A DNA stretch of 57,473 nucleotides from Micromonospora sp. PLK6-60 (GCF_019890675.1 NZ_JAIOAA010000025.1:1-57473); one strand, 5' to 3'; counted from the first letter of the stretch, positions 26,681 through 34,948 are shown. Made by a program: numbers and translations. Notes: generated by a model from the letters alone, not told the origin.

Positions 26681-27373
26681 ATCACCCTGGACGTGCAGCC
26701 CCGGTACGAGCTGCGGCGCCGCTCCTGGTGCGCCGACCTGGAGTGGACCCTGGACCACCTGGCCGAGTTGCAGCACAGCAACCGCAACATGGACTTCTAC
26801 TGGTATCCCCGCAGCGACCAGACCCAGGTGCGGGTGATGAACCGGGTCGACCAGGAGCCCGACGGCCGGCCGTGGGAGGGTGCCCGGGTGCCCAGCTCGG
26901 CCGGCTGGCGGGAGCACCGAGTCGGTCCGACCCACCGCACCATCCCGCAGCACCGGGAGCTGAGGTTCGAGGAGATCGAGTACATGCTCCCGTCCGAGGC
27001 GTTCCCCGCCTGCTTCGCCGAGGTCCGCCGCCGGATCCGGGACCGGCACCGGCGGATCGCCGGCTGGCGGGTGCTGGTGCGCAGCATCGCCCCGGACGAC
27101 ATCTGGCTGAGCAACGCGTACGGCCGGCCGACCACCACCATCGCCTGCCTGCAGAACACCTCGCTGCCGTATGAGGAGTACTTCCGGGACATGGAGGCGG
27201 TCTTCCGGCAGTACGGCGGCCGGCCGCACTGGGGCAAGAAGCACTGGCTGACCGCGCGCGACCTGCGTCCGCTCTATCCGCGCTGGGACGACTTCCGGGC
27301 CACTCGCCGGCGGCTCGACCCGGACGGGGTGTTCCTCTCGCCCGACCTGGCCCGGCTGTTGGCGGAGGGGTGA
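26681..27373 (+). pseudogene. C-terminal remnant of an FAD-linked sugar-lactone oxidase (ALO type)
   Basis: The last 230 codons of a D-arabinono-1,4-lactone oxidase-family protein: ITLDVQPRYELRRRSWCADL, LAELQHSNRNMDFYWYPRSD, RFEEIEYMLPSEAF, DDIWLSNAYGRPTTTIACLQ, YGGRPHWGKKHWLTARDL and PLYPRWDDFRATRRRLDPDG. The N-terminal FAD-binding half with the covalent-flavin His is absent; the similarity begins sharply at about 26681. The frame stays open leftward only through antisense of the GH15 remnant. Its stop overlaps the ASRT start, so the two were probably one operon. Without the FAD domain it cannot be an active oxidase. Confidence 0.82.
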
Positions 27374-27744
27374 TGGAGATCGGCGCGCGGACCTGGGTGG
27401 TGCCGGGCGGGCACGTGCCGTTCCCCGGGCACGGGCCGGAGCCGGCCTTCACCGGGTTCGACCAGCTCTGCCTGCTCAACGCCACCGAGCGGGACGCCGA
27501 GGTGAGCCTGGAGGTCTTCTACGAGGACCAGGAGCCGGTGGGGCCGTACCGGCTGGCGGTGGGCGCCCGCCGGATCCGGCACGTGCGGATCAACGACCTG
27601 ATCGACCCGGAGGCGGTCCGGCTGGACCGGCCGTACGGCTGCCTGCTGCGTTCCCCGGTGCCGGTGGTGGTGCAGTTCCTGCGCCAGGACACCCGGCTGC
27701 CCGGCGTGGTGGCGCTGACCGGCACGATGGCCCACCCGGCCTGA
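27373..27744 (+). CDS. sensory rhodopsin transducer (ASRT) family protein
   Basis: A 123-residue protein matching the Anabaena sensory rhodopsin transducer family along its length: RTWVVPGGHVP, EPAFTGFDQLCLLNATERDA, VSLEVFYEDQEPVGPYRL, ARRIRHVRINDLIDPEAV, then PVPVVVQFLRQDTRLPG and a final ALTGTMAH. The family forms a small beta-sandwich tetramer. Outside cyanobacteria it usually has no rhodopsin partner and is found next to sugar-metabolism genes, which fits the neighbours here (FAD-linked lactone oxidase, GH15). I see no rhodopsin gene in the window. The start shares its A with the upstream TGA; a GTG three bases earlier is also possible. Confidence 0.88.
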   Translation: MEIGARTWVVPGGHVPFPGHGPEPAFTGFDQLCLLNATERDAEVSLEVFYEDQEPVGPYRLAVGARRIRHVRINDLIDPEAVRLDRPYGCLLRSPVPVVVQFLRQDTRLPGVVALTGTMAHPA

Positions 27745-27778
27745 CGTTCGTCGCCCGGCGGCCCGGGTATCCCGGCCC

Positions 27779-28921
27779 ATGAGCATCGCGCCGGCCCGCC
27801 TGCCCCGCCGGGTGCGGGCGGCCGGCCACGCCGGCTACCGGCGCCTGCAGCTGTACCTGATCGTGGCGGCGCAGGCCGGGCTGGCCGCCGCCCTGTCCTG
27901 GGTGGTCGCCCAGCGCGTGCTGGGCAACGCCGAGCCGACCTTCGCGCCGGCCGCGGCGGTGGGTGTGATCGCCGCGGCGCTGGGCAACCGGGCCCGCCGC
28001 ACGGGGGAGCTGATCGCGGGGGTGGTGCTCGGCATCCTCGTCGGCGACCTGCTGATCATCGTGGTGGGGACGGGAGCGTGGCAGACGGGAGTGATCGTCT
28101 TCCTGGCGATCACCGTGGCGGTGGTGGCTCGGGGCAGCGGGGCGCTGATGACGCAGGCCGGCGGTACCGCCGTCCTGATCGCCACGCTCACCCCGACCGC
28201 CCCGGACCTGGAGCTGCCCCGGACCCTCAACGCGCTGGTCGGCGGGCTGGTGGGCCTGCTCGTGGTCTTCGTGCTCGCCCCGCTGAACCCGCTGCGCACC
28301 GTACGCCGGGTGGCCGGGCCCACCCTGGACGCCTTCGCCGGGCAGATGACGGCCGCGGCCGAGGCGCTGGCGCACGCTGACCCGGCCGCGGCCGAGCGGG
28401 TGCTGGACCGGATGCGCGCCACTGAGCCGGACCTGCGGCGCCTCGGTGAGGTGGTGCACGCCGCGAACGAGGTGGTCCGGTTCTCCCCGGTGCGCTGGCG
28501 CAGCCGGCGCCGCCTGGCCGCGTACCAGCGGGGGGTGGGGCACATGGACCGGGCGTTCCGCAACAGCCGCTCGCTGGTGCGCCGGATCGGCACCACGCTG
28601 CGGGACGGTGAGCCGGTGCCGCCGGACCTGCCGGCCGCCGTGGAGCACTTCGGCGAGGCGGTGCGCGTCCTGCACCGGGAGTTCCTCTCCGCCCGTACGC
28701 CCGAAGGGGCCCGGGAGCGGGTGTTGCGGGCGGTGCGGGAGGCGGGGGTGGCGTGCCGGCAGGAGCTGGGGTTCTCCGGCACCATCGTGGTGTCCCAGCT
28801 GCGCACCGTGGCCAACGACCTGCTGCGCGCCACCGGCGTGCCGCCGGACGAGGCCCGGCGACTGGTCCGCCGGGCGGCCGCCGGTCAGGGTCCCGCGCCG
28901 GCGGCCGACCCTGTGTCCTAG
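27779..28921 (+). CDS. FUSC-family membrane protein (aromatic acid exporter type)
   Basis: A 380-residue protein with about six membrane helices in the first 180 residues (LYLIVAAQAGLAAALSWVVA, FAPAAAVGVIAAAL, LIAGVVLGILVGDLLIIVV, WQTGVIVFLAITVAVVA, LVGGLVGLLVVFVLAPL) and a cytoplasmic helical C-terminal half ending TGVPPDEARRL. This is the FUSC/ArAE layout, associated with efflux of aromatic acids or related compounds. It is shorter than full FUSC proteins, with one membrane unit, which is common in actinobacteria. The stop TAG coincides with the -10 of the next gene. Its substrate is unknown. Confidence 0.88.
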   Translation: MSIAPARLPRRVRAAGHAGYRRLQLYLIVAAQAGLAAALSWVVAQRVLGNAEPTFAPAAAVGVIAAALGNRARRTGELIAGVVLGILVGDLLIIVVGTGAWQTGVIVFLAITVAVVARGSGALMTQAGGTAVLIATLTPTAPDLELPRTLNALVGGLVGLLVVFVLAPLNPLRTVRRVAGPTLDAFAGQMTAAAEALAHADPAAAERVLDRMRATEPDLRRLGEVVHAANEVVRFSPVRWRSRRRLAAYQRGVGHMDRAFRNSRSLVRRIGTTLRDGEPVPPDLPAAVEHFGEAVRVLHREFLSARTPEGARERVLRAVREAGVACRQELGFSGTIVVSQLRTVANDLLRATGVPPDEARRLVRRAAAGQGPAPAADPVS

Positions 28922-28924
28922 GAT
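28919..28924 (+). promoter_or_regulatory. -10 element TAGGAT before the M24 peptidase gene
   Basis: TAGGAT is the preferred actinobacterial housekeeping -10 sequence. It lies about 72 bases before the GTG start at 28996 and overlaps the FUSC stop codon. The surrounding 12-mer TCCTAGGATGCC recurs at 34659-34670 before csbD. No clear -35 is seen. Confidence 0.4.
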
Positions 28925-28995
28925 GCCCTAGGGGTGGTGACCGCGGCCGCCCGCCGGGCTCCCACGACGACCCAAACGACCGTTAAGCTGACGGG

Positions 28996-30111
28996 GTGGG
29001 AACCGACGAGCTCTACCCGGCCGACCGGCTGGCCGCCGCGCGCCGCGCCACCGCCGCCGCCGGCCTGGACGCCCTGCTGCTGACCCCGGGGTCGGACCTG
29101 CGCTACCTCACCGGCTACGACGCCCACGCGGGGGAGCGGCTGACCTGCCTGGTGCTGCCCGCCGAGGGTGAGCCCACCCTGATCGTGCCGGCCCTGGAAC
29201 GGCCGGCCGCCGAGGCGTCACCCGCCCCGGGCACCGGCCTGCGCATCGTCGACCACGCCGACGGCACCGACCCGTACCCGCTGGTCACCGCCGCCCTCGG
29301 CGGGCCGGTCGGCGCGGTCGGGCTGGCCGACCGGATGTGGGCCGAGCAGGTGCTCGGCCTGCGCGCCGCGCTGCCCGACGCCACCCAGCGGCTCGCCTCC
29401 GAGGTGCTGCGGGAGCTGCGCATCCGCAAGTCCCCGGCCGAGGTGGCCGCCCTGGCCGAGGCCGGCGCGGCGATCGACGCGGTGCACGAGCGGATGGGGC
29501 AGTGGCTGCGCCCCGGCCGCACCGAGGCCGAGGTGGCCACCGACATCGCGGCGGCGATCCGGGCCGCCGGTCACGTGAGCGTCGACTTCGTCATCGTCGC
29601 CGCCGGCCCGAACGGGGCCAGCCCGCACCACGGCACCTCCGACCGGCCGATCGGCGCCGGCGAGCCGGTGGTGGTCGACATCGGCGGCACCATGCCGTCG
29701 GGCTACCGCTCCGACTGCACCCGCACCTACGTCGCCGCCGGCCGGCCGCCGGCCGAGTTCGCCGACTACTACGCGGTGCTGCGGGAGGCCCAGCGGGCCG
29801 CGGTGGCCGCCGTCCGGCCCGGGATCACCGCCGAGGCGCTCGACGCGGTCGGCCGGGACCTGATCGCCGCCGCCGGTTACGGCGCCGCGTTCCTGCACCG
29901 CACCGGGCACGGCATCGGCCTGGACGGCCACGAGGAGCCGTACGTGGTGGCCGGCAACCCCCGGCCGATCGAGGCCGGGATGGCCTTCTCCATCGAACCC
30001 GGCATCTACCTGGCGGGCCGGCACGGCGCCCGCATCGAGGACATCGTCGTCTGCACCCCGGACGGCGTGGCACGGCTCAACACCACCCCCACGGAGCTCA
30101 TCGCGCTATGA
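28996..30111 (+). CDS. M24-family aminopeptidase (Xaa-Pro type)
   Basis: A 371-residue pita-bread metallopeptidase. The N-terminal creatinase-like domain (DLRYLTGYDAHAGERL) is followed by the catalytic domain with the two-metal ligands in VVVDIGGTM (Asp), YRSDCTRTY (Asp), FLHRTGHGIGLDGHEEP (His), FSIEPGIYL (Glu) and RIEDIVV (Glu). It cleaves N-terminal X-Pro bonds in peptides in the cytoplasm. GTG start. The stop overlaps the acyl-CoA dehydrogenase start (ATGA), so the two are co-transcribed, an unrelated-looking pairing that is nevertheless translationally coupled. Confidence 0.93.
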   Translation: MGTDELYPADRLAAARRATAAAGLDALLLTPGSDLRYLTGYDAHAGERLTCLVLPAEGEPTLIVPALERPAAEASPAPGTGLRIVDHADGTDPYPLVTAALGGPVGAVGLADRMWAEQVLGLRAALPDATQRLASEVLRELRIRKSPAEVAALAEAGAAIDAVHERMGQWLRPGRTEAEVATDIAAAIRAAGHVSVDFVIVAAGPNGASPHHGTSDRPIGAGEPVVVDIGGTMPSGYRSDCTRTYVAAGRPPAEFADYYAVLREAQRAAVAAVRPGITAEALDAVGRDLIAAAGYGAAFLHRTGHGIGLDGHEEPYVVAGNPRPIEAGMAFSIEPGIYLAGRHGARIEDIVVCTPDGVARLNTTPTELIAL

Positions 30112-31250
30112 ACGTCGACCGGATCCTCCCCACCGACGAGGCCCACGACCTGCTGGACCTCGCCACCGAACTCGCCGACCGCGAACTCGCCCCGAAAGCC
30201 GCCGCGTTCGAGCAGCGGGCCGAGTTCCCCCGGGAGGTGCTGCGCACCCTGGGCCGGGCCGGCCTGCTCGGCCTGCCGTACGCCGAGGAGCACGGCGGCG
30301 CCGCCCAGCCGTACGAGGTGTACCTCCAGGTGCTGGAGATCCTGGCCAGCCGCTGGCTGGCCGTGGCCGAGGCGGTCAGCGTGCACACGCTGTCCTGCTA
30401 TCCGGTGGCGCAGTTCGGCACCGACGAGCAGCGCAAGCTGCTGCCGGACATGATCGGCGGCGAGCTGCTCGGCGCGTACTGCCTGTCCGAGCCGCAGGGC
30501 GGCTCCGACGCGGCGGCGCTGACCACGAAGGCCGTACGCGACGGCGACGACTACGTGGTGACCGGCACCAAGGCGTGGATCACCCACGCCCGGGTCGCCG
30601 ACTTCTACAACATCTTCTGCCGCACCGGCGGCCCCGGCCCGAAGGGCATCTCCTGCCTGCTCGCCGACCGGAACACCCCGGGCCTCCACCCGCAGGCCGC
30701 CGAGCGCACCATGGGCCTGCACGCCTCCCCGGTGGCGCAGATCGCCTTCGACGACGCCCGGGTGCCCGCCGGCCGGCTGATCGGCGGGGAGGGGGCCGGC
30801 TTCACCATCGCCATGTCCGCCCTGGACTCCGGCCGGCTCGGCATCGCCGCCTGCGCCGTCGGCCTGGCCCAGGCCGCCCTCGACTACGCCGTCGGGTACG
30901 CCACCCAGCGGCAGCAGTTCGGCCGGGCCATCATCGACTTCCAGGGGCTGGGCTTCAGCCTGGCCGACGCGGCGACCCAGATCTCCGCCGCCCGCGCCCT
31001 GGTGCTGGCCGCCGCGCGGCTGCGCGACGCCGGCCGGCCGTACTCCATCGAGGCGGCGAAGGCGAAGCTGTTCGCCACCGACATGGCGATGCGGGTGACC
31101 ACCGACGCGGTGCAGGTGCTCGGTGGCGCCGGCTACGTCGCCGACCACCCGGTGGAGCGGTACATGCGGGAGGCGAAGGTGCTCCAGATCGTGGAGGGCA
31201 CCAACCAGATCCAGCGACTGGTCATCTCCCGCGCCCTGGCCAAGGACTGA
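30108..31250 (+). CDS. acyl-CoA dehydrogenase
   Basis: A 380-residue flavoprotein of standard length. It shows LGAYCLSEPQGGSDAAALTT, the FAD site VVTGTKAWITHARVADFY, the GEGAGFTIAMSALDSGRLGIAA segment, YATQRQQFGRAIIDFQGLGF, VQVLGGAGYVADHPVERYMR and the catalytic-base segment QIVEGTNQIQRLVISR, whose Glu sits where short-chain enzymes have theirs. It oxidises an acyl-CoA to the 2-enoyl-CoA in the cytoplasm; substrate length is not visible. It is coupled to the M24 peptidase gene. It could supply or consume crotonyl-CoA related to the nearby lysine cluster, but nothing in the sequence proves a link. Confidence 0.93.
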   Translation: MNVDRILPTDEAHDLLDLATELADRELAPKAAAFEQRAEFPREVLRTLGRAGLLGLPYAEEHGGAAQPYEVYLQVLEILASRWLAVAEAVSVHTLSCYPVAQFGTDEQRKLLPDMIGGELLGAYCLSEPQGGSDAAALTTKAVRDGDDYVVTGTKAWITHARVADFYNIFCRTGGPGPKGISCLLADRNTPGLHPQAAERTMGLHASPVAQIAFDDARVPAGRLIGGEGAGFTIAMSALDSGRLGIAACAVGLAQAALDYAVGYATQRQQFGRAIIDFQGLGFSLADAATQISAARALVLAAARLRDAGRPYSIEAAKAKLFATDMAMRVTTDAVQVLGGAGYVADHPVERYMREAKVLQIVEGTNQIQRLVISRALAKD

Positions 31251-31280
31251 GCGGTCGGCGCCGCCCGCTAGCCTGGGCCG

Positions 31281-31502
31281 GTGACGTTCCCGAGGATCAC
31301 CGTCGACCCCGAGGTGATGGGCGGCGCGCCCTGCGTCCGGCAGTCCCGGATTCCGGTGGCCACGCTGCTGGCGATGATGGCCGAGGGCATGTCCGTCACG
31401 GACATCCTCACCGACCTGCCCTTCCTGGACGAGGAGGACATGGCCGAGGTGTTGAACTTCGCCGCCGACGCGGTGCGTGACCGCACCGCCCGCTCGGAGT
31501 GA
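31281..31502 (+). CDS. DUF433 (VapB-like antitoxin-type) protein
   Basis: A 73-residue protein: ITVDPEVMGGAPCVRQSRIP, VATLLAMMAEGMSVTDIL, DLPFLDEEDMAEVLNFAAD. This is the DUF433 helix-turn-helix domain that usually pairs with a PIN-like toxin (DUF5615) in toxin-antitoxin loci. No such partner gene is adjacent; the flanking genes are an acyl-CoA dehydrogenase and an Lrp regulator. GTG start 30 bp after the dehydrogenase stop, so it may be read from the same promoter. Confidence 0.85.
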   Translation: MTFPRITVDPEVMGGAPCVRQSRIPVATLLAMMAEGMSVTDILTDLPFLDEEDMAEVLNFAADAVRDRTARSE

Positions 31503-31556
31503 CGGTGGGTGGGACCGTCGTCGCACCGGCGGGCTTTTCCCGGTAGGTTGCACGCC

Positions 31557-31997
31557 GTGGAGGAGATCGACCGGGCCATCGTCGCCGCGCTGACCGGGGA
31601 CGGTCGGCTGTCGTACACCGACCTGGCGGAGAAGGTGGGGCTGTCGGTCTCCGCCGTGCACCAGCGGGTCCGCCGGCTGGAGCAACGTGGAGTGATCAAG
31701 GGGTACGCGGCGCGGGTGTCGTTCGAGGCGCTGGACCTGCCGTTGACCGCGTTCGTGGCGATCCGGCCGTTCGATCCGTCCCAACCGGACGACGCGCCGG
31801 AGCGGCTGGCCCACCTGCCGGAGATCGACTCCTGTTACTCGGTGGCGGGGGAGGACTTCTACCTGCTGCTGGTGCGGGTCGCCGGCCCGGCCGACCTGGA
31901 GCGGGTGTTGCAGGAGATCCGCATCTCGGCGAACGTCACCACCCGCACGACGGTGGTGCTCTCCACGCCGTACGAGCACCGGCCGCCGAAGGCGTAG
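31557..31997 (+). CDS. Lrp/AsnC-family transcriptional regulator
   Basis: A 146-residue regulator. The N-terminal HTH reads IDRAIVAALTGDGRLSYTDL, AEKVGLSVSAVHQRVRRLEQ. The C-terminal RAM (ligand-binding) domain has LPLTAFVAIRPFD, HLPEIDSCYSVAGEDFYLLL and RTTVVLSTPYEHRP. GTG at 31557 is chosen with GGTAGG 9 bases upstream; a TTG nine bases earlier is an alternative. These regulators respond to amino acids. The lysine-catabolism cluster 3.6 kb away makes it a candidate regulator, but it is not adjacent. Confidence 0.9.
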   Translation: MEEIDRAIVAALTGDGRLSYTDLAEKVGLSVSAVHQRVRRLEQRGVIKGYAARVSFEALDLPLTAFVAIRPFDPSQPDDAPERLAHLPEIDSCYSVAGEDFYLLLVRVAGPADLERVLQEIRISANVTTRTTVVLSTPYEHRPPKA

Positions 31998-32105
31998 GTC
32001 CCCGACAGCGTCCGGGCGAAACCGCAACGCCGCGGGACGTCGTTGGCCACTGCCATGGGCGTACCACGTCGGCGGCAGGTGTCGACGGTCTGGCACTCTC
32101 TCCGG

Positions 32106-33074
32106 GTGGACCACTACCTACAGTTCCATCAGGTGGCGACGGCGCGGGGTTTCGCCGCGGACGAGATCGACGCCTTCGCTCGTCTCCTCCGCTTCACCAT
32201 CGCGGCGCGACCCGGGCGCGACGGCGCGGACGTCGGGCGCTCGACGAACCCACCGACCGGGCCGGCGGCCGATGTCGTGGTGGGCCGGGCCGGTGGACGG
32301 CCCCGGCTCCCGGCTGACCTGCCGTGGCCGTCCAGCCCCGGAGGGCTGCTGCTGCCCTTCGTCGCGACCTTCGACTGTGCGGCTCTGCCGAGGGTCGCCG
32401 GCCTGCCGCTGCCGGTCGACGGGTCGCTGTTGGTCTTCCTGGATCACGAGGTCGCCGCCTACGAGGTCGACGACCATGCCAAGGAGCAGGAGTACGCGCG
32501 GATCATCCACCTGCCGGCCGGCACGCCGACCGTGCCGGCGGAGGTGCCGGAGAACTCCCCGCGCACGGACCCCGACCGGTTCCTCGGCTCGGAGCACGAG
32601 CTGTACGCGGTGGTCCAGGCCAGCCTGCCGGGCTGGCTCGACCAGGACGAGGACGACGAGCCCGGCCTGTCCGACTTCCAGCGGCAGTCGGCGCGCGCCC
32701 TGCCGCACCGCAGCGGGCTGTGCGCCCTGGTCGACGAGCTCTGGCCGGCCGTCAGGTCCACCGAGTTCCAGCTCGGCGGCTACGGCTGGGAGGTCGGCGA
32801 GATGGCCGGTCATGTCTACGTCACGCCCGAGTTCCTCATCGCGGAGGCGAACCTGCGGGCGCGGAAGAAGGCCGGTGATCTCGTCGTCTCCTCGTCGAAG
32901 GAGGAGAACTTCCTGGTGGAGGAGGAACTGCAGCGGGTGGCCGGCGAGTGGATCCCGCTGATCCAGTTCGTCACCGGCCGACAGCTCTACCGCGGGCGGT
33001 TCCTGATCCGCGTCGACGATCTGGCCGCCGGCCGGTTGGACCGAGCCGTCTCCTGGACCGCCTTCACCGAGTAG
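32106..33074 (+). CDS. DUF1963 family protein
   Basis: A protein of about 322 residues with the DUF1963 (YwqG-like) core: PRLPADLPWPSSPGGLLLPF, VATFDCAALPRV, GSLLVFLDHEVAAYEV, LGGYGWEVGEM and the late LIQFVTGRQ. The family is linked to antitoxin or immunity-like settings in some bacteria, but no function is known here. The GTG at 32106 before DHYLQFHQVATARGF is the best start; an in-frame ATG at 32043 has a poor context. It is a single gene convergent with the VOC gene. Confidence 0.8.
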   Translation: MDHYLQFHQVATARGFAADEIDAFARLLRFTIAARPGRDGADVGRSTNPPTGPAADVVVGRAGGRPRLPADLPWPSSPGGLLLPFVATFDCAALPRVAGLPLPVDGSLLVFLDHEVAAYEVDDHAKEQEYARIIHLPAGTPTVPAEVPENSPRTDPDRFLGSEHELYAVVQASLPGWLDQDEDDEPGLSDFQRQSARALPHRSGLCALVDELWPAVRSTEFQLGGYGWEVGEMAGHVYVTPEFLIAEANLRARKKAGDLVVSSSKEENFLVEEELQRVAGEWIPLIQFVTGRQLYRGRFLIRVDDLAAGRLDRAVSWTAFTE

Positions 33075-33077
33075 CGG

Positions 33078-33120
33078 CGGCGGGCAGCCGGCGCGGTCCG
33101 GGCCGCGCGGCTGCCCGCCG
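33078..33120. terminator. bidirectional hairpin terminator
   Basis: A perfect 13-bp stem CGGCGGGCAGCCG with its complement, with a smaller GC hairpin inside the loop, between the convergent DUF1963 and VOC genes. Confidence 0.6.
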
Positions 33121-33131
33121 GTACGCGGCCC

Positions 33132-33845
33132 CTAGGACAGCGCTGCCGCCAGGTCGGTGGCGGCCTCGTAGGCAGCGGCGGCTCGGGTGGCTTCGTCCGG
33201 GCTCAACGCGACCCGGTCGACGCGGGCCAGCATCTCGGCCGCCGTGGCCGGATCGCTCAGGGCCATCGCTACCTCGGCGCGGTAGACGAGCACTTCCACC
33301 AGCGCGACCGGGTCGTCAGCTGGCTCGGGACGGGCCAACGCGCTGTCGAGAATCCGAGCCGCCTGTCGGGCGTCCCCTCTGGAGTCGGACTGCACGACGG
33401 CGTTCGCCATCGCCTTGCCCAGCCGCCCGGTCGGCGCCGGCGCGGGGGAGGCCGGGGCGTTCTGGAAGACGCGGATCCAGTTGCCGCCGGGATCGATGAC
33501 GCTGAAGCCGCTCAGCCCGTCGGCGTTCTTCCGCGCCCGGGGCCGGGTCATCCGCGGCGTCCCAGAGACCAGCACCTTGCCGTACGCGGCGCGCATTCCC
33601 GCCGCGAAAGCCCGGTACAGCTGCCCCGTGTCCGAGGTCAGCACGATGCACGAACCGTAGGACTGGGCCGGATCGAACCCCGGGATCTCGAAGAACTGCA
33701 GATTCAGATCCTCACGTTGCAACCCCACGGCCGGGTTGGGCTTGCGCTGCTGGTACGTGGTGTGGAAACCGAGCACCGTGTAGAAGGCGACGATGTCGTC
33801 GATCGACGCGCAGGGCAGCAGGGGAATGGTCACCTCGTTGGTCAT
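33132..33845 (-). CDS. VOC (glyoxalase/bleomycin-resistance) protein with a helical C-terminal extension
   Basis: A 237-residue protein. Residues 1-130 are a VOC fold (EVTIPLLPCASIDDIVAFYT, VLGFHTTYQQRKPNPAVGLQ, LNLQFFEIPGF, GLSGFSVIDPGGNWIRVFQ). Residues about 145-237 are an added helical region (LGKAMANAVVQSDSRGD, ARQAARILDSALA, VYRAEVAMALSDPATAAEML) with a TPR-like look. VOC proteins bind drugs or act as metal-dependent enzymes. The ATG at 33845 follows GAAGGACGC. The extension is unusual for antibiotic-resistance VOC proteins. Confidence 0.86.
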   Translation of the reverse strand: MTNEVTIPLLPCASIDDIVAFYTVLGFHTTYQQRKPNPAVGLQREDLNLQFFEIPGFDPAQSYGSCIVLTSDTGQLYRAFAAGMRAAYGKVLVSGTPRMTRPRARKNADGLSGFSVIDPGGNWIRVFQNAPASPAPAPTGRLGKAMANAVVQSDSRGDARQAARILDSALARPEPADDPVALVEVLVYRAEVAMALSDPATAAEMLARVDRVALSPDEATRAAAAYEAATDLAAALS

Positions 33846-34036
33846 GCGTCCTTCGTAGCTGTCCAGAACGGACGGCCGCACATGGAAATGGTCGATCGTC
33901 GGCCGCGGGTAACCGAACGGGCGATGCGGGGCGAAGGTACGCCACTGGCACTCACGGCGGGCTACGGTTTCGGCCGGACAGGGCAGCGGGCCTACGGCCG
34001 ACGCCTGGAACGCCGCCCGCCGCCCTCGGCGACGAC

Positions 34037-34615
34037 TCAGCGGCCGTTCCAGCGCATGATCACCGGCCGGCCGTGCTCGTACCCGAGGACGGAGATCGTG
34101 GCGGTGTCCAGCCGCAGCCGGCCGCCGCCGGAGGGCGGCAGGTCGATCCAGCGGGCGCCGACCACGCGCAGGCCGTGCCCGTGCCCGACCAGCGCGACGC
34201 TGCCCTGGGTCAGCAGCGGGGTGATCCGGGCGAGCAGCCGGTCGACGCGGGCGCCGATCTGCTCCGGCGACTCCCCGCCGGGGCAGCCGTCGGTCCACAG
34301 GTTCCACTGCGGACGGTCCTCGTGGATGTCCGCCGTGGTGCGGCCCTCGTACTCGCCGTAGTGCCATTCGGCCAGGTCGTCGTCCACGTCGTCGACGGTG
34401 AGGCCGGCGAGCTGCGCGGTGTGCCGGGCCCGCTGCCGGGGGCTGGAGAGGACCCGGACGAAGCGGCGGCCGGTGAGGACCCCGCCGAGGGCGCGGGCCT
34501 GCCGCTCGCCGTCGGGGGTCAGCGGCAGATCGGTGTCCGAGGTGTGCCGGTGGCTGGCGCTCCAGGTGGTTTCGCCGTGTCGTACCAGCACGATCTCGTT
34601 CACCGGCCCAGTCAA
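34037..34615 (-). CDS. histidine phosphatase family protein (phosphoglycerate-mutase-like)
   Basis: A 192-residue enzyme with the RHG motif (VLVRHGETTWS, His13 as phosphoacceptor), the second Arg in VLSSPRQRARHTAQL, the acid Glu in DLAEWHYGEYEG and the second His in VALVGHGHGLRVVG. It is a cytoplasmic phosphatase; the substrate (a phosphosugar or phosphoglycerate-like compound) is not visible. It diverges from csbD across a 138-bp promoter region. Confidence 0.9.
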   Translation of the reverse strand: MTGPVNEIVLVRHGETTWSASHRHTSDTDLPLTPDGERQARALGGVLTGRRFVRVLSSPRQRARHTAQLAGLTVDDVDDDLAEWHYGEYEGRTTADIHEDRPQWNLWTDGCPGGESPEQIGARVDRLLARITPLLTQGSVALVGHGHGLRVVGARWIDLPPSGGGRLRLDTATISVLGYEHGRPVIMRWNGR

Positions 34616-34661
34616 CCACGGCCCGGCGGGCCCGGCCGGGCGACCGACATACCTATCTTCC

Positions 34662-34720
34662 TAGGATGCCTTACGCGATGTGGCCACCACCTCAGCGTTT
34701 GTGGCCGACACCGCCGGGCA
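34662..34720 (+). promoter_or_regulatory. promoter region of csbD: TAGGAT -10 and a possible SigB site
   Basis: TAGGAT at 34662-34667 is a housekeeping-type -10. Further on, GTTT (34697-34700), 15 bases, GGGCA (34716-34720) approximates the SigB consensus GNNT-N14-16-GGGTAY. CsbD genes are stress-induced, so the second is the more interesting, but it has one mismatch at the key T. Confidence 0.35.
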
Positions 34721-34753
34721 ACCGACGAGGGAGTCGCACCACGAGGAGGCGAG

Positions 34754-34948
34754 ATGAGCTTCACCGGCAAGGCCAAGAACAAGGCCGACGAGCTGACCGG
34801 CGCCGCCAAGGAGCGGATCGGCGACATGACCGACAACGAGCGCATGCGGGCCGAGGGCGCCACCCAGCAGAGCACCGCCCGGGCGCGGGAGGCCGGCGAA
34901 CACGTCAAGGACGCCGGGCGCGACGCCCGGGAGTCGTTCTCGAAGTGA
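34754..34948 (+). CDS. CsbD-family stress protein
   Basis: A 64-residue hydrophilic helical protein: SFTGKAKNKADELTGAAKE, GDMTDNERMRAEGATQQS and a charged tail ending SFSK. This is the CsbD domain, induced under general stress in many bacteria and thought to be intrinsically flexible. Start ATG after GAGGAGGCGAG. Followed by a strong hairpin terminator, so it is a single-gene unit. Confidence 0.92.
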   Translation: MSFTGKAKNKADELTGAAKERIGDMTDNERMRAEGATQQSTARAREAGEHVKDAGRDARESFSK

